Below are positions 1 through 7,915 of a DNA stretch of 64,000 nucleotides, in pieces. A model generated the notes under the pieces. It did not search any database and was not told the origin of the DNA. It saw only the letters and a list, made by a program, of their open reading frames with translations. The stretch comes from Pseudobutyrivibrio xylanivorans (GTDB lineage Bacteria > Bacillota > Clostridia > Lachnospirales > Lachnospiraceae), in the NCBI RefSeq assembly GCF_010906925.1, contig NZ_VTVE01000001.1, positions 62,001 to 126,000 on the forward strand, written 5' to 3'. The position numbers were made by a program, and so were the translations under genes. Numbering within the stretch: the first letter of the stretch is position 1; each line of letters begins with the position of its first letter.

Positions 1-104
1 TACATACTGGTGATACCTATGTTACAGAATTTGTTCCAGATATTATGGATGAAGAAGAAAAAACGGGTGAGAATTTCAATATAAGAGATTACATAGAAGA
101 ATAA
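1..104 (+). CDS. C-terminal fragment of a gene entering from the left
   Basis: An open frame runs from the window edge (codons in phase with position 3) to a TAA at 102-104 and gives 33 residues ending in an acidic, hydrophilic tail (EEEK then IRDYIEE). Its start lies outside the window. The next gene begins 18 nt downstream behind a purine-rich GAAAGAGAGAAAG ribosome site, so the two are probably co-transcribed. No family can be named from so short a tail. Confidence 0.5.
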   Translation, partial: HTGDTYVTEFVPDIMDEEEKTGENFNIRDYIEE

Positions 105-122
105 TAGAAAGAGAGAAAGCAG

Positions 123-392
123 ATGTATTATGTACCAGATGGCACTGCTCTTGCAGGATTTTATGAATGCAGTGAGTGTGCAAATAGATTTTTATCAGTT
201 CAGGTGGGGCCTACATTGGTTTGTCCATTTTGTGGGGAACAGCCTAATATGGAAATAGGACCAGATGAGGAGATGCCTGTTGCAACAGAGACTGCCAAAT
301 TACTTTCTGTAGTTCAGGGAGCTGATGAGGTTGAGAAGATGGATGCACTGCTATCACTTGCAGTGACAGGTGGAGATTATAGCTGGATGTAG
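123..392 (+). CDS. Small zinc-ribbon protein, function unknown
   Basis: The gene encodes 89 residues. Two CxxC pairs (Cys16/Cys19 and Cys34/Cys37) in an N-terminal beta-rich stretch are the usual layout of a rubredoxin-like or zinc-ribbon knuckle, which probably binds one zinc or iron. The C-terminal half is acidic and helical (KLLSVVQGADEVEKMDALLSL) without a recognisable fold. The ATG at 123 follows a GAGAGAAAG ribosome site. It sits 18 nt after the preceding partial gene and 26 nt before the YitT-like gene, so it is likely part of a short operon. I do not recognise a named family. Confidence 0.7.
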   Translation: MYYVPDGTALAGFYECSECANRFLSVQVGPTLVCPFCGEQPNMEIGPDEEMPVATETAKLLSVVQGADEVEKMDALLSLAVTGGDYSWM

Positions 393-418
393 TTCAGGTA
401 AAAATAGGGTAGGGGTTT

Positions 419-1252
419 ATGAGAAAAAAGAAGGATGTTTTATCGTATTTGTTTATCATATTGGGAGCTATAATGGCTAGCTTTTCTGTCGCTCTTATTT
501 TGCTTCCAAATGATGCTATTGATTATGGAACAGCAGGTGTGGCAATCATAATAAGTAAATTGTCTGGAGTTCAGTTGTCTACTTGCGTGTTGGCTGTTTT
601 TATACCATTTATTATTGCAGGGTATATTTTCTTAGGAAAGCAATTTACTGTTAAGGCAGCTCTAGGGTCCATAGTTTATACAGCAGGACTTGATTTCTTT
701 GAGAATATTCCATTTGAATTAGATACAGAGCATTTCCTTGCGGTGGCATTTGGTGGTGCCATTTTAGGAGCGGGACTGTCGTTGATTTTACGAAGCGGTG
801 GCTGTATTGATGGCTCTGAGATACTGGCTAATATTGTGGTCAAAAGACTGTCAGACAAAACCGGTCGCAACTACAGTATGACACCAGTTTTGCTGGCATT
901 TAATGCACTTGTATATATGACTATTTTTGCACTGATTGATGTGACGGCAGCCCTTCTTAGTCTTCTAGTATATGTGGTGGCCACAGCAGTAATTGATCAC
1001 TTTACTGATCACTTTGAGTCTATCAAGCAGGTTACTATTATCACACAAGATCCAGATGGAATTATCAAGGACATTAAAGAAAAGCTGAACAAGACATGTA
1101 CAATAATGGATTCAAGAGGTGCTATAGCAGGGGAGAACAATACCTTGATTTGTTATGTCAGTTATTTTGAACTTCCTATAATGAAAGAAATCATTTCAAT
1201 CCATTCAGGAAGTTTTAGTACAGTATCTACAATAGATGAGATATTAAGGTAA
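419..1252 (+). CDS. YitT family membrane protein (DUF161/DUF2179)
   Basis: This is a 277-residue integral membrane protein. Hydrophobic segments occupy roughly residues 1-200 (five or six helices, with glycine-rich loops such as GGCIDG), which matches the YitT membrane domain. The last 80 residues (from about VTIITQDPDGIIKDIKEKL) form the soluble DUF2179 domain typical of this family. The biochemical role of YitT proteins is not established. The ATG at 419 follows a close AGGGG ribosome site. Transcription ends at the strong hairpin at 1259-1287, shared with the convergent peptidase gene. The length is normal for the family. Confidence 0.88.
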   Translation: MRKKKDVLSYLFIILGAIMASFSVALILLPNDAIDYGTAGVAIIISKLSGVQLSTCVLAVFIPFIIAGYIFLGKQFTVKAALGSIVYTAGLDFFENIPFELDTEHFLAVAFGGAILGAGLSLILRSGGCIDGSEILANIVVKRLSDKTGRNYSMTPVLLAFNALVYMTIFALIDVTAALLSLLVYVVATAVIDHFTDHFESIKQVTIITQDPDGIIKDIKEKLNKTCTIMDSRGAIAGENNTLICYVSYFELPIMKEIISIHSGSFSTVSTIDEILR

Positions 1253-1258
1253 ATATAA

Positions 1259-1293
1259 AAGGGACGGCGAAATAATCGCTGTCCCTTGTTTTT
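1259..1293. terminator. Bidirectional terminator, yitT-like / M42 peptidase
   Basis: A 12-bp stem (1259-1270 with 1276-1287, one G-U pair) encloses the loop AATAA. It is followed by GTTTTTATTT on the plus strand and, read on the minus strand, by TTTTATATTT. It lies between two convergent genes and can serve both. Confidence 0.85.
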
Positions 1294-2329
1294 ATTTAAT
1301 ATAGTTAATAAGTAATTTGAATGTGTTTTCCACACCCTTTTTGTGGGAGCGTTCGTAGCCGTGACTGGCGTATACACCAGCTCCTATGAGACCATGTCTA
1401 ACGTCGTATCCGGCATTTAATGCAGCGTCTGCATCGGAACCGTAATGAGGGTATACATCCACAGCAAAATCGATATTATTGTCTTTTGCAGTTTTGATGA
1501 GATTTGATACTACATCATAGTTGTAAGGACCAGCAGAATCCTTGGCGCAGATGCTGACCTGTGTCTCCTTGCAATCAAGTCCATCACCAATGCAGCCCAT
1601 GTCTACAGAGAGAATTTCGGTAACTCCATCAGGTACAGTTCCGCAAGCACCATGGCCTACTTCCTCGTAAACTGTGATGTGATGGAAGAGACGGCGCTCT
1701 GGAGTGATTTTATTGTCGGCAAGATATTTGGCCTGGCCTAAAAGGATCCCAACGGAAAGTTTGTCATCAAGGAAGCGGCTCTTGATATAGCCTGATTTTG
1801 TAACTCTAGTACGTGGCTCAAAGGCAACGATATCACCAATCATGATGCCCAGCTTTTTGGTGTCATCAGCGCTAGAAACCTCTTCGTCTACAACAATTTC
1901 CATTGATTTGAATTCTCTGGCAGTTGTCTTGTAATCGTCGTTTACGTGAACGGATGCATCATTAAGCTGGAATGTGCCCTCGTATATCTTGCCATCTCTA
2001 GTATAGATGCGGCAGTTTTCAGCCTCTCCATTGTTTGGGCTAAATCCGCCAAGTGGAGTAAGCTCCAGATTGCCATTATCCTTGATTTTGCAAACCATAC
2101 CACCTAGGGTGTCCATGTGGGCCTCTACCAGGATGGCATCCTCAGAATTCTTACCGCCCAAGTCCACAATAACTCCACCTTTTGTGGTGAGCTTTGGCGC
2201 GAAACCAAGCTTTTTATACTCTGCCATGATGTGGTCGGCAGCATTTTTAGTAAAGCCAGTAGGACTATCGATATCAAGCACATCAACAGCCTGCTTTACC
2301 ATATATTCAACATATTCTTTAGTCTTCAT
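1292..2329 (-). CDS. M42 family metallopeptidase (FrvX/glutamyl aminopeptidase type)
   Basis: The product is a 345-residue cytosolic di-metal aminopeptidase. It shows the family's metal-site segments: VEAHMDTLGGMV near residue 70 (His ligand and catalytic Asp), the VYEEVGHGACG region (Glu-Glu catalytic base and ligand) near residue 220, and VDMGCIGD and HYGSDADAAL further on. These proteins trim peptides from the N-terminus. The chosen start is the ATG at 2329, preceded by GGAGG five bases upstream; a longer TTG-initiated reading to 2341 would consume the ribosome site. It is monocistronic, convergent with the yitT-like gene and divergent from queT. Confidence 0.88.
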   Translation of the reverse strand: MKTKEYVEYMVKQAVDVLDIDSPTGFTKNAADHIMAEYKKLGFAPKLTTKGGVIVDLGGKNSEDAILVEAHMDTLGGMVCKIKDNGNLELTPLGGFSPNNGEAENCRIYTRDGKIYEGTFQLNDASVHVNDDYKTTAREFKSMEIVVDEEVSSADDTKKLGIMIGDIVAFEPRTRVTKSGYIKSRFLDDKLSVGILLGQAKYLADNKITPERRLFHHITVYEEVGHGACGTVPDGVTEILSVDMGCIGDGLDCKETQVSICAKDSAGPYNYDVVSNLIKTAKDNNIDFAVDVYPHYGSDADAALNAGYDVRHGLIGAGVYASHGYERSHKKGVENTFKLLINYIK

Positions 2330-2441
2330 GGTATCCTCCAAATAATAGATTCTAGTGGTATTGTACTATTTTTCTGATGCAGTTTCATTAGTAAAGTTTT
2401 GTGAAATCTTTGTAAATATGGCATTATGTCGACTGTGCTTT

Positions 2442-2450
2442 TGGTATACT
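2442..2450 (+). promoter_or_regulatory. Extended -10 promoter of the QueT-like gene
   Basis: TGGTATACT (TGn plus -10 TATACT at 2445-2450) lies 37 nt ahead of the start codon. No good -35 hexamer is seen at 16-18 nt, so the extended -10 would carry recognition. I looked for a preQ1 riboswitch here, since queT genes often have one, and did not find its signature. Confidence 0.4.
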
Positions 2451-2487
2451 GTTCTAAGAGAATTAAACATGATATAGGAGTTTTGAA

Positions 2488-2973
2488 ATGAAAAAACACG
2501 ATACTATTTTAAAGATAACACAGGGGGCTATGATAGCAGCCTTATACGTGGTACTCACATGGGTGGCCAATGCACTTGGACTTGCAAATGGTGCTATTCA
2601 GGTGAGATTTTCAGAGGCCCTTTGCATTTTACCTGTATTTACACCTGCAGCTATTCCAGGACTTTTTGTGGGATGTTTACTAGCTAATATTTTAAATGGC
2701 TGTGTAATCTGGGATATTATCTTCGGAAGTCTGGCTACATTGATTGGAGCCTTTGGAACATACTTCCTTAGAAAGACCAAATTCGTATTTACGTTACCGC
2801 CAGTAATAGCCAATGCTGTTATCGTGCCATTTGTTCTTAGATACGCTTATGGGGTGGGAGATGCTCACTGGTATCTTGTAGCTACAGTTGCAGCAGGAGA
2901 AATCATCAGCGTGTGCATACTTGGTTTGATCCTTAAAGTTGGCTTGTGGAAATATAGAAAAGTTATTTTCTAA
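2488..2973 (+). CDS. queT: QueT family transporter (queuosine precursor, ECF S component)
   Basis: A 161-residue hydrophobic protein with about five or six membrane helices. It carries the family pattern near the N-terminus (ITQGAMIAALYVVLT) and the IQVRFSEALCILPVF segment that marks QueT. QueT proteins are substrate-binding S components of energy-coupling-factor importers, predicted to take up a queuosine precursor such as preQ1. No ECF ATPase or T component is nearby, so it would use a shared ECF module encoded elsewhere. The ATG at 2488 has a GGAG ribosome site. It is monocistronic, closed by the hairpin at 2995-3024. Confidence 0.87.
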   Translation: MKKHDTILKITQGAMIAALYVVLTWVANALGLANGAIQVRFSEALCILPVFTPAAIPGLFVGCLLANILNGCVIWDIIFGSLATLIGAFGTYFLRKTKFVFTLPPVIANAVIVPFVLRYAYGVGDAHWYLVATVAAGEIISVCILGLILKVGLWKYRKVIF

Positions 2974-2994
2974 AAATATAATACGACCCTATAG

Positions 2995-3029
2995 ATGCCC
3001 TTCTGGAAAGCTCTAGAAGGGCATTTTTA
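2995..3029 (+). terminator. Rho-independent terminator after queT
   Basis: A 10-bp perfect stem ATGCCCTTCT / AGAAGGGCAT (2995-3004 with 3015-3024) is followed by TTTTTAT. It lies 22 nt after the queT stop codon. Confidence 0.88.
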
Positions 3030-3089
3030 TATTAACCCTTAACATATGGGACTTATACATCATTGTCATAAAAAATGTTTTGGTAAATT

Positions 3090-3107
3090 TTGTTAAAAAT
3101 CACACAA
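3090..3107 (+). promoter_or_regulatory. Rex-like palindrome upstream of the RNase H gene
   Basis: TTGTTAAAAATCACACAA has TTGT/ACAA ends and a perfect TTGTTAA left half. The right half matches the usual Rex half-site TTCACAA at 5 of 7 positions. It closely resembles the element at 15920-15937 ahead of the hydrogenase operon. An A/T-rich -10-like stretch (TATAAAAT, 3122-3129) follows. The role is inferred only. Confidence 0.3.
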
Positions 3108-3171
3108 GAGGGATAAAAAAGTATAAAATAATTTTGTGTGAGCAAGAGCTCATGTTTATTAGGAGAGATTA

Positions 3172-3786
3172 ATGGCGAAAAATAATTTCTATGCGGTGAA
3201 AAATGGTAGAAATCCAGGGATTTACAAGACCTGGGATGAGTGCCAAAAGAACACATCTGGCTTTTCAGGAGCCGTTTTCAAAGGTTTTCCTACATTAGAA
3301 GAAGCAAAAGCATATATGGAGTTTGAGGACTCAGGTAAATGGGATGGAGCATTAGACCTTCCTGATGTTTATGCATTTACTGATGGCTCATTTAATGCCA
3401 CAACAGGAGTGTATGGATTCGGTGGATTCCTTCATTACAGTCAGGTGGAGCCTGATATTGAAATTAGGGGAAATGGCTGTGACCCAGATGAGGCCACATC
3501 TCGAAATGTGGCGGGAGAGGTTCATGGAGCAGTTGCTGCCATTGAAAAAGCTGTGGAGCTAGGCCTCAGTGAGCTTACTATATATTATGACTACGAGGGA
3601 GTTGCCAAATGGCCTACGGGACTTTGGAAGGCTAATAAGAAAATTTCTCAGTTTTACGTGGAAAAATATAGTGCGCTAAAAGACAAAATCCATGTGAAGT
3701 TTGTTCATGTTAATGCACATACGGGGATTCCTGGGAATGAAGCTGCTGACGCCATGGCCAAAGAAGAAGTGGGCCTCAGCAAATGA
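3172..3786 (+). CDS. rnhA: Viroplasmin-domain ribonuclease H
   Basis: The product has 204 residues in two domains. Residues 3-50 (NFYAVKNGRNPGIYKTWDEC... then GFPTLEEAKAYM) are a caulimovirus-viroplasmin/RNase H1 hybrid-binding domain, and residues 65-200 are an RNase HI fold. The catalytic acids are visible as Asp in FTDGSF, Glu in GEVHGAV, Asp in YYDYEG, and Asp in the final NEAADAMA helix. It would cleave the RNA strand of RNA-DNA hybrids in the cytosol. The ATG at 3172 follows AGGAGA. It is monocistronic. The symbol is by function; the viroplasmin-containing form is common in Clostridia. Confidence 0.9.
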   Translation: MAKNNFYAVKNGRNPGIYKTWDECQKNTSGFSGAVFKGFPTLEEAKAYMEFEDSGKWDGALDLPDVYAFTDGSFNATTGVYGFGGFLHYSQVEPDIEIRGNGCDPDEATSRNVAGEVHGAVAAIEKAVELGLSELTIYYDYEGVAKWPTGLWKANKKISQFYVEKYSALKDKIHVKFVHVNAHTGIPGNEAADAMAKEEVGLSK

Positions 3787-3857
3787 GAATTATAGATTAA
3801 TATAATAATGGTTTACACCATCACATTAGTGTGGTAAAGTGATGAGCAAAAGAAAAA

Positions 3858-3929
3858 AGCTGGTGACGGGAATTGAACCCGTGACCCCTTCCTTACCAAG
3901 GAAGTGCTCTACCTCTGAGCCACACCAGC
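3858..3929 (-). tRNA. tRNA-Thr (anticodon GGT)
   Basis: Read on the minus strand it has a 7-bp acceptor stem GCTGGTG/CACCAGC. The anticodon arm is CTTCC-TTGGTAA-GGAAG with anticodon GGT, and the T-arm loop is GGTTCAATTCC. CCA is not encoded; the 3' end runs straight into TTTTTT, which may help terminate transcription. A consensus promoter lies just upstream. Confidence 0.95.
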
Positions 3930-3951
3930 AGATTGCTTTTCAGCAAGAAAA

Positions 3952-3980
3952 AGCATATCAAAGCTGCAAGGTGATGTCAA
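3952..3980 (-). promoter_or_regulatory. Promoter of tRNA-Thr
   Basis: On the minus strand, TTGACA (3975-3980) and TATGCT (3952-3957) are separated by exactly 17 nt, and the -10 lies 22 nt from the tRNA 5' end. A plus-strand TATAAT at 4003-4008 probably serves the divergent transglycosylase gene. Confidence 0.75.
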
Positions 3981-4035
3981 CCATTGAGATGATATATAAG
4001 GGTATAATTTTTAAAAATCAGAGGTGTAGGGAAGT

Positions 4036-4716
4036 ATGAAAATTTCGGTAGTGTCTCCTGGAGGCAATATAACATATGAAGATGTTATTGCGTCCATCAC
4101 ACAAAAGACCAGCAAGAGCGATGCTAATACCAATAGCGGTGCTTTTGCAAGGGCTTTAAATACCACCACAGTGGCTGAGGGTACATCCACAGCCAAGTCA
4201 TATAAGGATATTTTTATTGAGGCCAGTAGGAAATACGGTGTCAGCTACGACTTGCTAACAGCTATGGCTCAGCAGGAATCAGGATTTAATCCAGAGGCTG
4301 TCAGCCGCACAGGCGCTATGGGCATTATGCAAATTATGCCTGAGACTGCCAAGGGACTGGGGCTTGAGCATCCATTTGATGCTTATGAAAATATCATGGC
4401 AGGCGCCAAATACATTTCTCAGAAGTTAAAAGAGTTCGGAGGAAATGTGGAGAAGGCGCTGGCTGCTTACAATGCAGGCAGCAGTGTGGTGAAAAATTAC
4501 GGTGGAGTACCACCTTATGGGGAGACACAGAGCTATGTAAGAAACATAAAGGCTATTATGAAGCGAGGAGCTGACGTGCCTTATGCTAATTACATTTCGC
4601 GAGATGCATCAAAAGAAGAGGTTGAGGCAGATTTGAAAATGCTTCTTTCTCAAATGCCAGACACAGAAGAATATCGTGTACTTAGAAACACATTAGCGGA
4701 GATGAATTATTTATGA
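4036..4716 (+). CDS. Lytic transglycosylase (SLT domain)
   Basis: A 226-residue protein with an SLT/goose-lysozyme-like domain at about residues 58-185. The signature is seen in order: AMAQQESGFNP (catalytic Glu), GAMGIMQIMPET, and AYNAGSS. The family cleaves the glycan strand of peptidoglycan with 1,6-anhydro products. No signal peptide is evident: the N-terminal 55 residues are Ser/Thr/Asn-rich and hydrophilic, so export by a non-Sec route (for example with the flagellar apparatus) or cell-associated use is possible. Its stop overlaps the lysA start by 4 nt (ATGA), so the two are translationally coupled. The start is the ATG at 4036 behind AGGGAAG. Confidence 0.87.
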   Translation: MKISVVSPGGNITYEDVIASITQKTSKSDANTNSGAFARALNTTTVAEGTSTAKSYKDIFIEASRKYGVSYDLLTAMAQQESGFNPEAVSRTGAMGIMQIMPETAKGLGLEHPFDAYENIMAGAKYISQKLKEFGGNVEKALAAYNAGSSVVKNYGGVPPYGETQSYVRNIKAIMKRGADVPYANYISRDASKEEVEADLKMLLSQMPDTEEYRVLRNTLAEMNYL

Positions 4717-5981
4717 AAACCCCATTTGTAACAAAAGAAAAGATTCAGGAAATCACAAAAACTATTCCAACACCATTTAACATCTATGATGAGAAAGGAA
4801 TCAGAGAAAACGCAAAAGCCGTTCATGCAGCATTTAGCTGGAACAAAGGCTTCAAAGAGTATTTTGCAGTAAAGGCTAATCCAAATCCATTTATCCTTAA
4901 AATCCTTCAGGAAGAGGGCTGCGGAGTGGACTGCGCTTCTTATGTTGAGCTTGCACTTTCTAACGAGCTTGGCTTCAAGGGCGACGATATCATGTTTTCA
5001 TCTAACGATACTCCAGCAGAGGAGTTTAAATACGCTGATGAATTAGGCGTAATCGTTAACCTTGATGATTTTACACATATTGATTTCTTTGAAAAGTCAG
5101 TAGGACATTTTCCAAAGAAAATGAGCTGCCGTTACAATCCAGGCGGAGTTTATGAACTTTCAAATGGTATCATGGACAATCCTGGTGACAGCAAATATGG
5201 TATGACTAAAGAGCAGATTTTTGAGGCATACCAGGTACTTAGAGATAAGGGAGTAGAGGAGTTTGGTATCCACTCATTCCTTGTTTCAAACACAGTTACT
5301 AATGATTACTATCCAACTCTTGCTAGAGATTTATTTAAGCTTATTGTTGAGCTCAAGGAGAAGACAGGTATTGCTCTTTCGTTTGTAAATCTTTCAGGCG
5401 GCGTTGGCATTGCATATAGACCTGACCAGACACCAAACGATATTGCAAAGATTGGTGAGGGCGTTAAGAAGGCATACGAAGAGGTCCTTGTACCAGCAGG
5501 AATGGATAACGTATCTATTTTCACTGAGATGGGTAGATTTATGATGGGACCTTATGGTGGACTTGTTACTACAGCTATTCATGAGAAGCACATCTACAAG
5601 GAGTACATCGGAGTAGATGCATGCGCTGTTGATTTGATGAGACCAGCTGTATATGGCTCATATCATCATGTTACTGTACTTGGCAAGGAAAATGCTCCAG
5701 CAGATCACGTATACGATGTAACAGGCTCCCTCTGCGAGAACTGTGACAAGTTTGCAGTAGACCGTCAGCTTCCAAAGATTGACATGGGTGATGTACTTTT
5801 CATTCATGACACAGGTGCTCATGGATATTCAATGGGTTACAACTACAACGGCAAGCTTAAGAGCGCTGAGGTACTTCTTCAGCAGGACGGCGGATTCAAG
5901 ATGATCCGTAGACCTGAGACTATCAAGGATTACCTTTCTACACTTGATGAGTTCGGTATTGTGGATGGTTTATTAAAATAA
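4713..5981 (+). CDS. lysA: Diaminopimelate decarboxylase
   Basis: A 422-residue fold-type III PLP enzyme that converts meso-diaminopimelate to lysine. Lys54 in EYFAVKANPNP forms the PLP Schiff base. The glycine-rich phosphate loop is NLSGGVG near residue 228. The second active-site segment reads SLCENCDKFA, with the usual CESGD motif varied to CENCD, followed by DTGAHGYSMGYNYNG. This matches a divergent clostridial LysA subfamily rather than the E. coli type. Its start overlaps the transglycosylase stop. Pairing with a peptidoglycan-cleaving enzyme is notable because diaminopimelate is a wall precursor, but a functional link is only inference. Confidence 0.9.
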   Translation: MKTPFVTKEKIQEITKTIPTPFNIYDEKGIRENAKAVHAAFSWNKGFKEYFAVKANPNPFILKILQEEGCGVDCASYVELALSNELGFKGDDIMFSSNDTPAEEFKYADELGVIVNLDDFTHIDFFEKSVGHFPKKMSCRYNPGGVYELSNGIMDNPGDSKYGMTKEQIFEAYQVLRDKGVEEFGIHSFLVSNTVTNDYYPTLARDLFKLIVELKEKTGIALSFVNLSGGVGIAYRPDQTPNDIAKIGEGVKKAYEEVLVPAGMDNVSIFTEMGRFMMGPYGGLVTTAIHEKHIYKEYIGVDACAVDLMRPAVYGSYHHVTVLGKENAPADHVYDVTGSLCENCDKFAVDRQLPKIDMGDVLFIHDTGAHGYSMGYNYNGKLKSAEVLLQQDGGFKMIRRPETIKDYLSTLDEFGIVDGLLK

Positions 5982-6072
5982 CTGTCCCCTAAAAATTTCA
6001 TAGAATTACGACTTTTAAAGATGTCAGATTTAAGATAGCATCATATCCAACAGCAAAGGAGGATATGGTGCT

Positions 6073-6828
6073 ATGTTTAATTTTAGGGATTTTAAAAAGA
6101 TTGATATGCATTCACACATAGGTACATGGGGGAATCCATTTAACTTTAGTGGGGATATTAATCTGATTCTTGAATTGATGGAGAAGTTCAATATAGAAAA
6201 GACAATTTTGTGTCCATCAGATTCAAGTAAGAATAAGGAGATTGTTGAGGCATATAAGAATGCTAAGGACAAAATTGTTCCAGTTCCTTGGGTAGACTGT
6301 ACTAAAGGGCAGGAGGCTTATGACGAACTTGAAAGGCTAATTAGGGATGAGGGCTGCAAGGGGGCAAAAATCCAGTCCCTTTTTGATGGTTATGCAGCTG
6401 ATTCACCAATTGTGGATCCGGTGGCGGAGATATGCGAAAAATACCATGTGCCATTTTTTGTTCATTCTGGACATGAGCCATTTTCATTGCCATGGCAAAT
6501 TGGGCTTTTGGCGGAAAGACATCCAAAATGTAAATTTGCAATGCTTCATATGGGACATGGTCATGGAATATATGTTGAGGCGGCTCAGACTATAGCTAAA
6601 AGATATAAGAATATCTGGCTTGAGACATCAGGAACATCCATGACAGCACAGATTTACAATGCATATAAAAATGTCGGTAACGATAAAGTAATGTTTGGAC
6701 TTGATACACCATTTCATGCGCCGGAGGTGGAGATACAAAAGATATTATCATGTCCTTTAAAGGAAAAAGATTACGAAAACATTTTTTATAACAATGCAAA
6801 GAACTTTATGGGATCGCTTTTAGACTAG
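6073..6828 (+). CDS. Amidohydrolase-family TIM-barrel protein
   Basis: A 251-residue protein of the amidohydrolase-2 class. Metal-ligand signatures are visible: DMHSHIG at residues 11-17 (strand 1), FFVHSGH near residue 138, MLHMGHGHG near residue 160, and the final FGLDTPF Asp near residue 217. Such proteins hydrolyse or decarboxylate small ring or amide compounds; the substrate cannot be told. The start at 6073 follows AAAGGAGG. It is 12 nt ahead of the ECF S-component gene, so the two likely form an operon, and the imported compound may be this enzyme's substrate or cofactor (inference). Confidence 0.8.
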   Translation: MFNFRDFKKIDMHSHIGTWGNPFNFSGDINLILELMEKFNIEKTILCPSDSSKNKEIVEAYKNAKDKIVPVPWVDCTKGQEAYDELERLIRDEGCKGAKIQSLFDGYAADSPIVDPVAEICEKYHVPFFVHSGHEPFSLPWQIGLLAERHPKCKFAMLHMGHGHGIYVEAAQTIAKRYKNIWLETSGTSMTAQIYNAYKNVGNDKVMFGLDTPFHAPEVEIQKILSCPLKEKDYENIFYNNAKNFMGSLLD

Positions 6829-6840
6829 GGAGGACAAAAA

Positions 6841-7353
6841 ATGAAGACATCGAAGATTTCACAAAAGGATATTGCCATTACAGGCATGATGATTGCACTG
6901 GTTTTTCTAGGTACATTTTATTTTAAAATTCCAACGGCATTTGGATATACACATTTAGGGGATTGCATGATTATTCTTGCCACATGCCTTCTTGGCACGA
7001 AAAAAGGGGCGGTGGCTGGAGCTTTTGGAGCTGGGTTAGCAGATTTGGTTGGAGGATATACAGCTTGGGTATTTCCTACTATGGCATTTAAGGCAGCATG
7101 GGTTATTGTAATGGGGCTTGTAGCATTTAAACTTTTGAAGAAGTTTAAATACAACCTGTGGGGAGGAGCAATCGCAGGAGGACTGGTACATATTCTTTTA
7201 TATACATTAATCAAAATTCCAATGTTTGGCGCCTCTTATGCATTTGCCACATTGCTTACACTGTCACTTCAGACACTTAGCGGAATTGTCCTTGGAAATA
7301 TTATTTTTGGAATGATAAAAAATAAAGTTTCATCACTTATAGCTGATTATTAA
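6841..7353 (+). CDS. ECF transporter S component
   Basis: A 170-residue, highly hydrophobic protein with about six membrane helices. It has the N-terminal helix pattern DIAITGMMIALVFLGTFYFKIP and an HLGDCMIILATCLLG segment typical of small substrate-binding S components of energy-coupling-factor importers. The ligand is not identifiable; the sequence lies nearest to the general DUF1393/riboflavin-like class. No ATPase or EcfT is present locally. It begins 12 nt after the amidohydrolase stop with ribosome site GGGAGG. Confidence 0.78.
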   Translation: MKTSKISQKDIAITGMMIALVFLGTFYFKIPTAFGYTHLGDCMIILATCLLGTKKGAVAGAFGAGLADLVGGYTAWVFPTMAFKAAWVIVMGLVAFKLLKKFKYNLWGGAIAGGLVHILLYTLIKIPMFGASYAFATLLTLSLQTLSGIVLGNIIFGMIKNKVSSLIADY

Positions 7354-7438
7354 TATAACTGATAAAATGTTTTATATAATTTTATTTGCAGGTAAATGAA
7401 ATGGCGCTAGTTGCGCCCTAGTCAATGAGGAAAAGAAA

Positions 7439-7855
7439 TTGTATAAAACAAAAGCTAGAGATGCAATAATTAAATACTTGGAAGCTAACACAGAAAAAAG
7501 ACTTACCGCCAGGGAAGTATATGATGGTATCAAGGATGGCCTGGAGGGAGTCAACAGAACTACTGTCTATCGCAACCTGGATAAGCTGTGTGCAGAAGGG
7601 GAGCTTATTAGATTCAAGGACCCTAATCAGGATGCATGGTACTATCAGTTTTCCGCGAAGGACATGCATTGTGACAAGCATATTCATGCTAGGTGCAGCA
7701 GATGTGGCAGAGTATTTCATTTGGACGATGATTTTGTGGTGGAGTTTATAGATAAGCTTCAGACAGAGTATAAGCTGGATTTGAATACGGCAAAAACAAT
7801 GCTTGTGGTTCAATGCAAAAAATGCAACAGAATTGCAATTTCTATTGACAAGTAG
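7439..7855 (+). CDS. Fur-family metalloregulator, possibly Zur
   Basis: A 138-residue regulator with an N-terminal winged helix (residues 1-80, LTAREVYDGI and GVNRTTVYRNLDKL as recognition helix) and a C-terminal dimer/metal domain. Two CxxC pairs (CSRCGRVFHLDDD and CKKCN) make the structural zinc site, and DMHCDKHIH supplies further ligands. The only plausible start is TTG at 7439, preceded by TGAGG; no in-frame ATG is near. The gene directly precedes, and its 3' end contains the promoter of, a COG0523 metallochaperone gene. COG0523 genes are classic Zur targets, so Zur is the best guess among Fur, PerR and Zur. Confidence 0.82.
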   Translation: MYKTKARDAIIKYLEANTEKRLTAREVYDGIKDGLEGVNRTTVYRNLDKLCAEGELIRFKDPNQDAWYYQFSAKDMHCDKHIHARCSRCGRVFHLDDDFVVEFIDKLQTEYKLDLNTAKTMLVVQCKKCNRIAISIDK

Positions 7856-7888
7856 AAATTATACATCTAAAATATGCAACAGTGTTGC
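7845..7888 (+). promoter_or_regulatory. Promoter and palindromic operator of the COG0523 gene
   Basis: TTGACA (7845-7850) and TAAAAT (7868-7873) are spaced 17 nt, with the -35 inside the last codons of the Fur-family gene. Immediately downstream lies GCAAC-AGT-GTTGC (7876-7888), positioned around the expected transcription start where a repressor would block initiation. The 14-residue extension of the COG0523 frame over this palindrome is therefore unlikely to be translated. Confidence 0.65.
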
Positions 7889-7915
7889 GAATTATATTCG
7901 GAATGGAGGTTGCAT

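Noticed and set aside
2342-2487. preQ1 riboswitch upstream of queT
   Set aside because: No preQ1-I pseudoknot signature (paired hairpin followed by an A-rich tail at a ribosome site) is present; only an extended -10 is seen.
3839-4039. 66-residue open frame on the plus strand
   Set aside because: It runs antisense through the tRNA-Thr gene and its promoter, has no credible ribosome site, and its composition mirrors the tRNA.
7396-7417. Hairpin GGCGC-TAGTT-GCGCC ahead of the Fur-family gene as a terminator or riboswitch
   Set aside because: Only a 5-bp stem with no T-run; too little to call.
7874-7915. N-terminal extension of the COG0523 protein
   Set aside because: It covers the -10/+1 palindrome, has no ribosome site, and the ATG at 7916 has a strong one; the extension is not part of the family.
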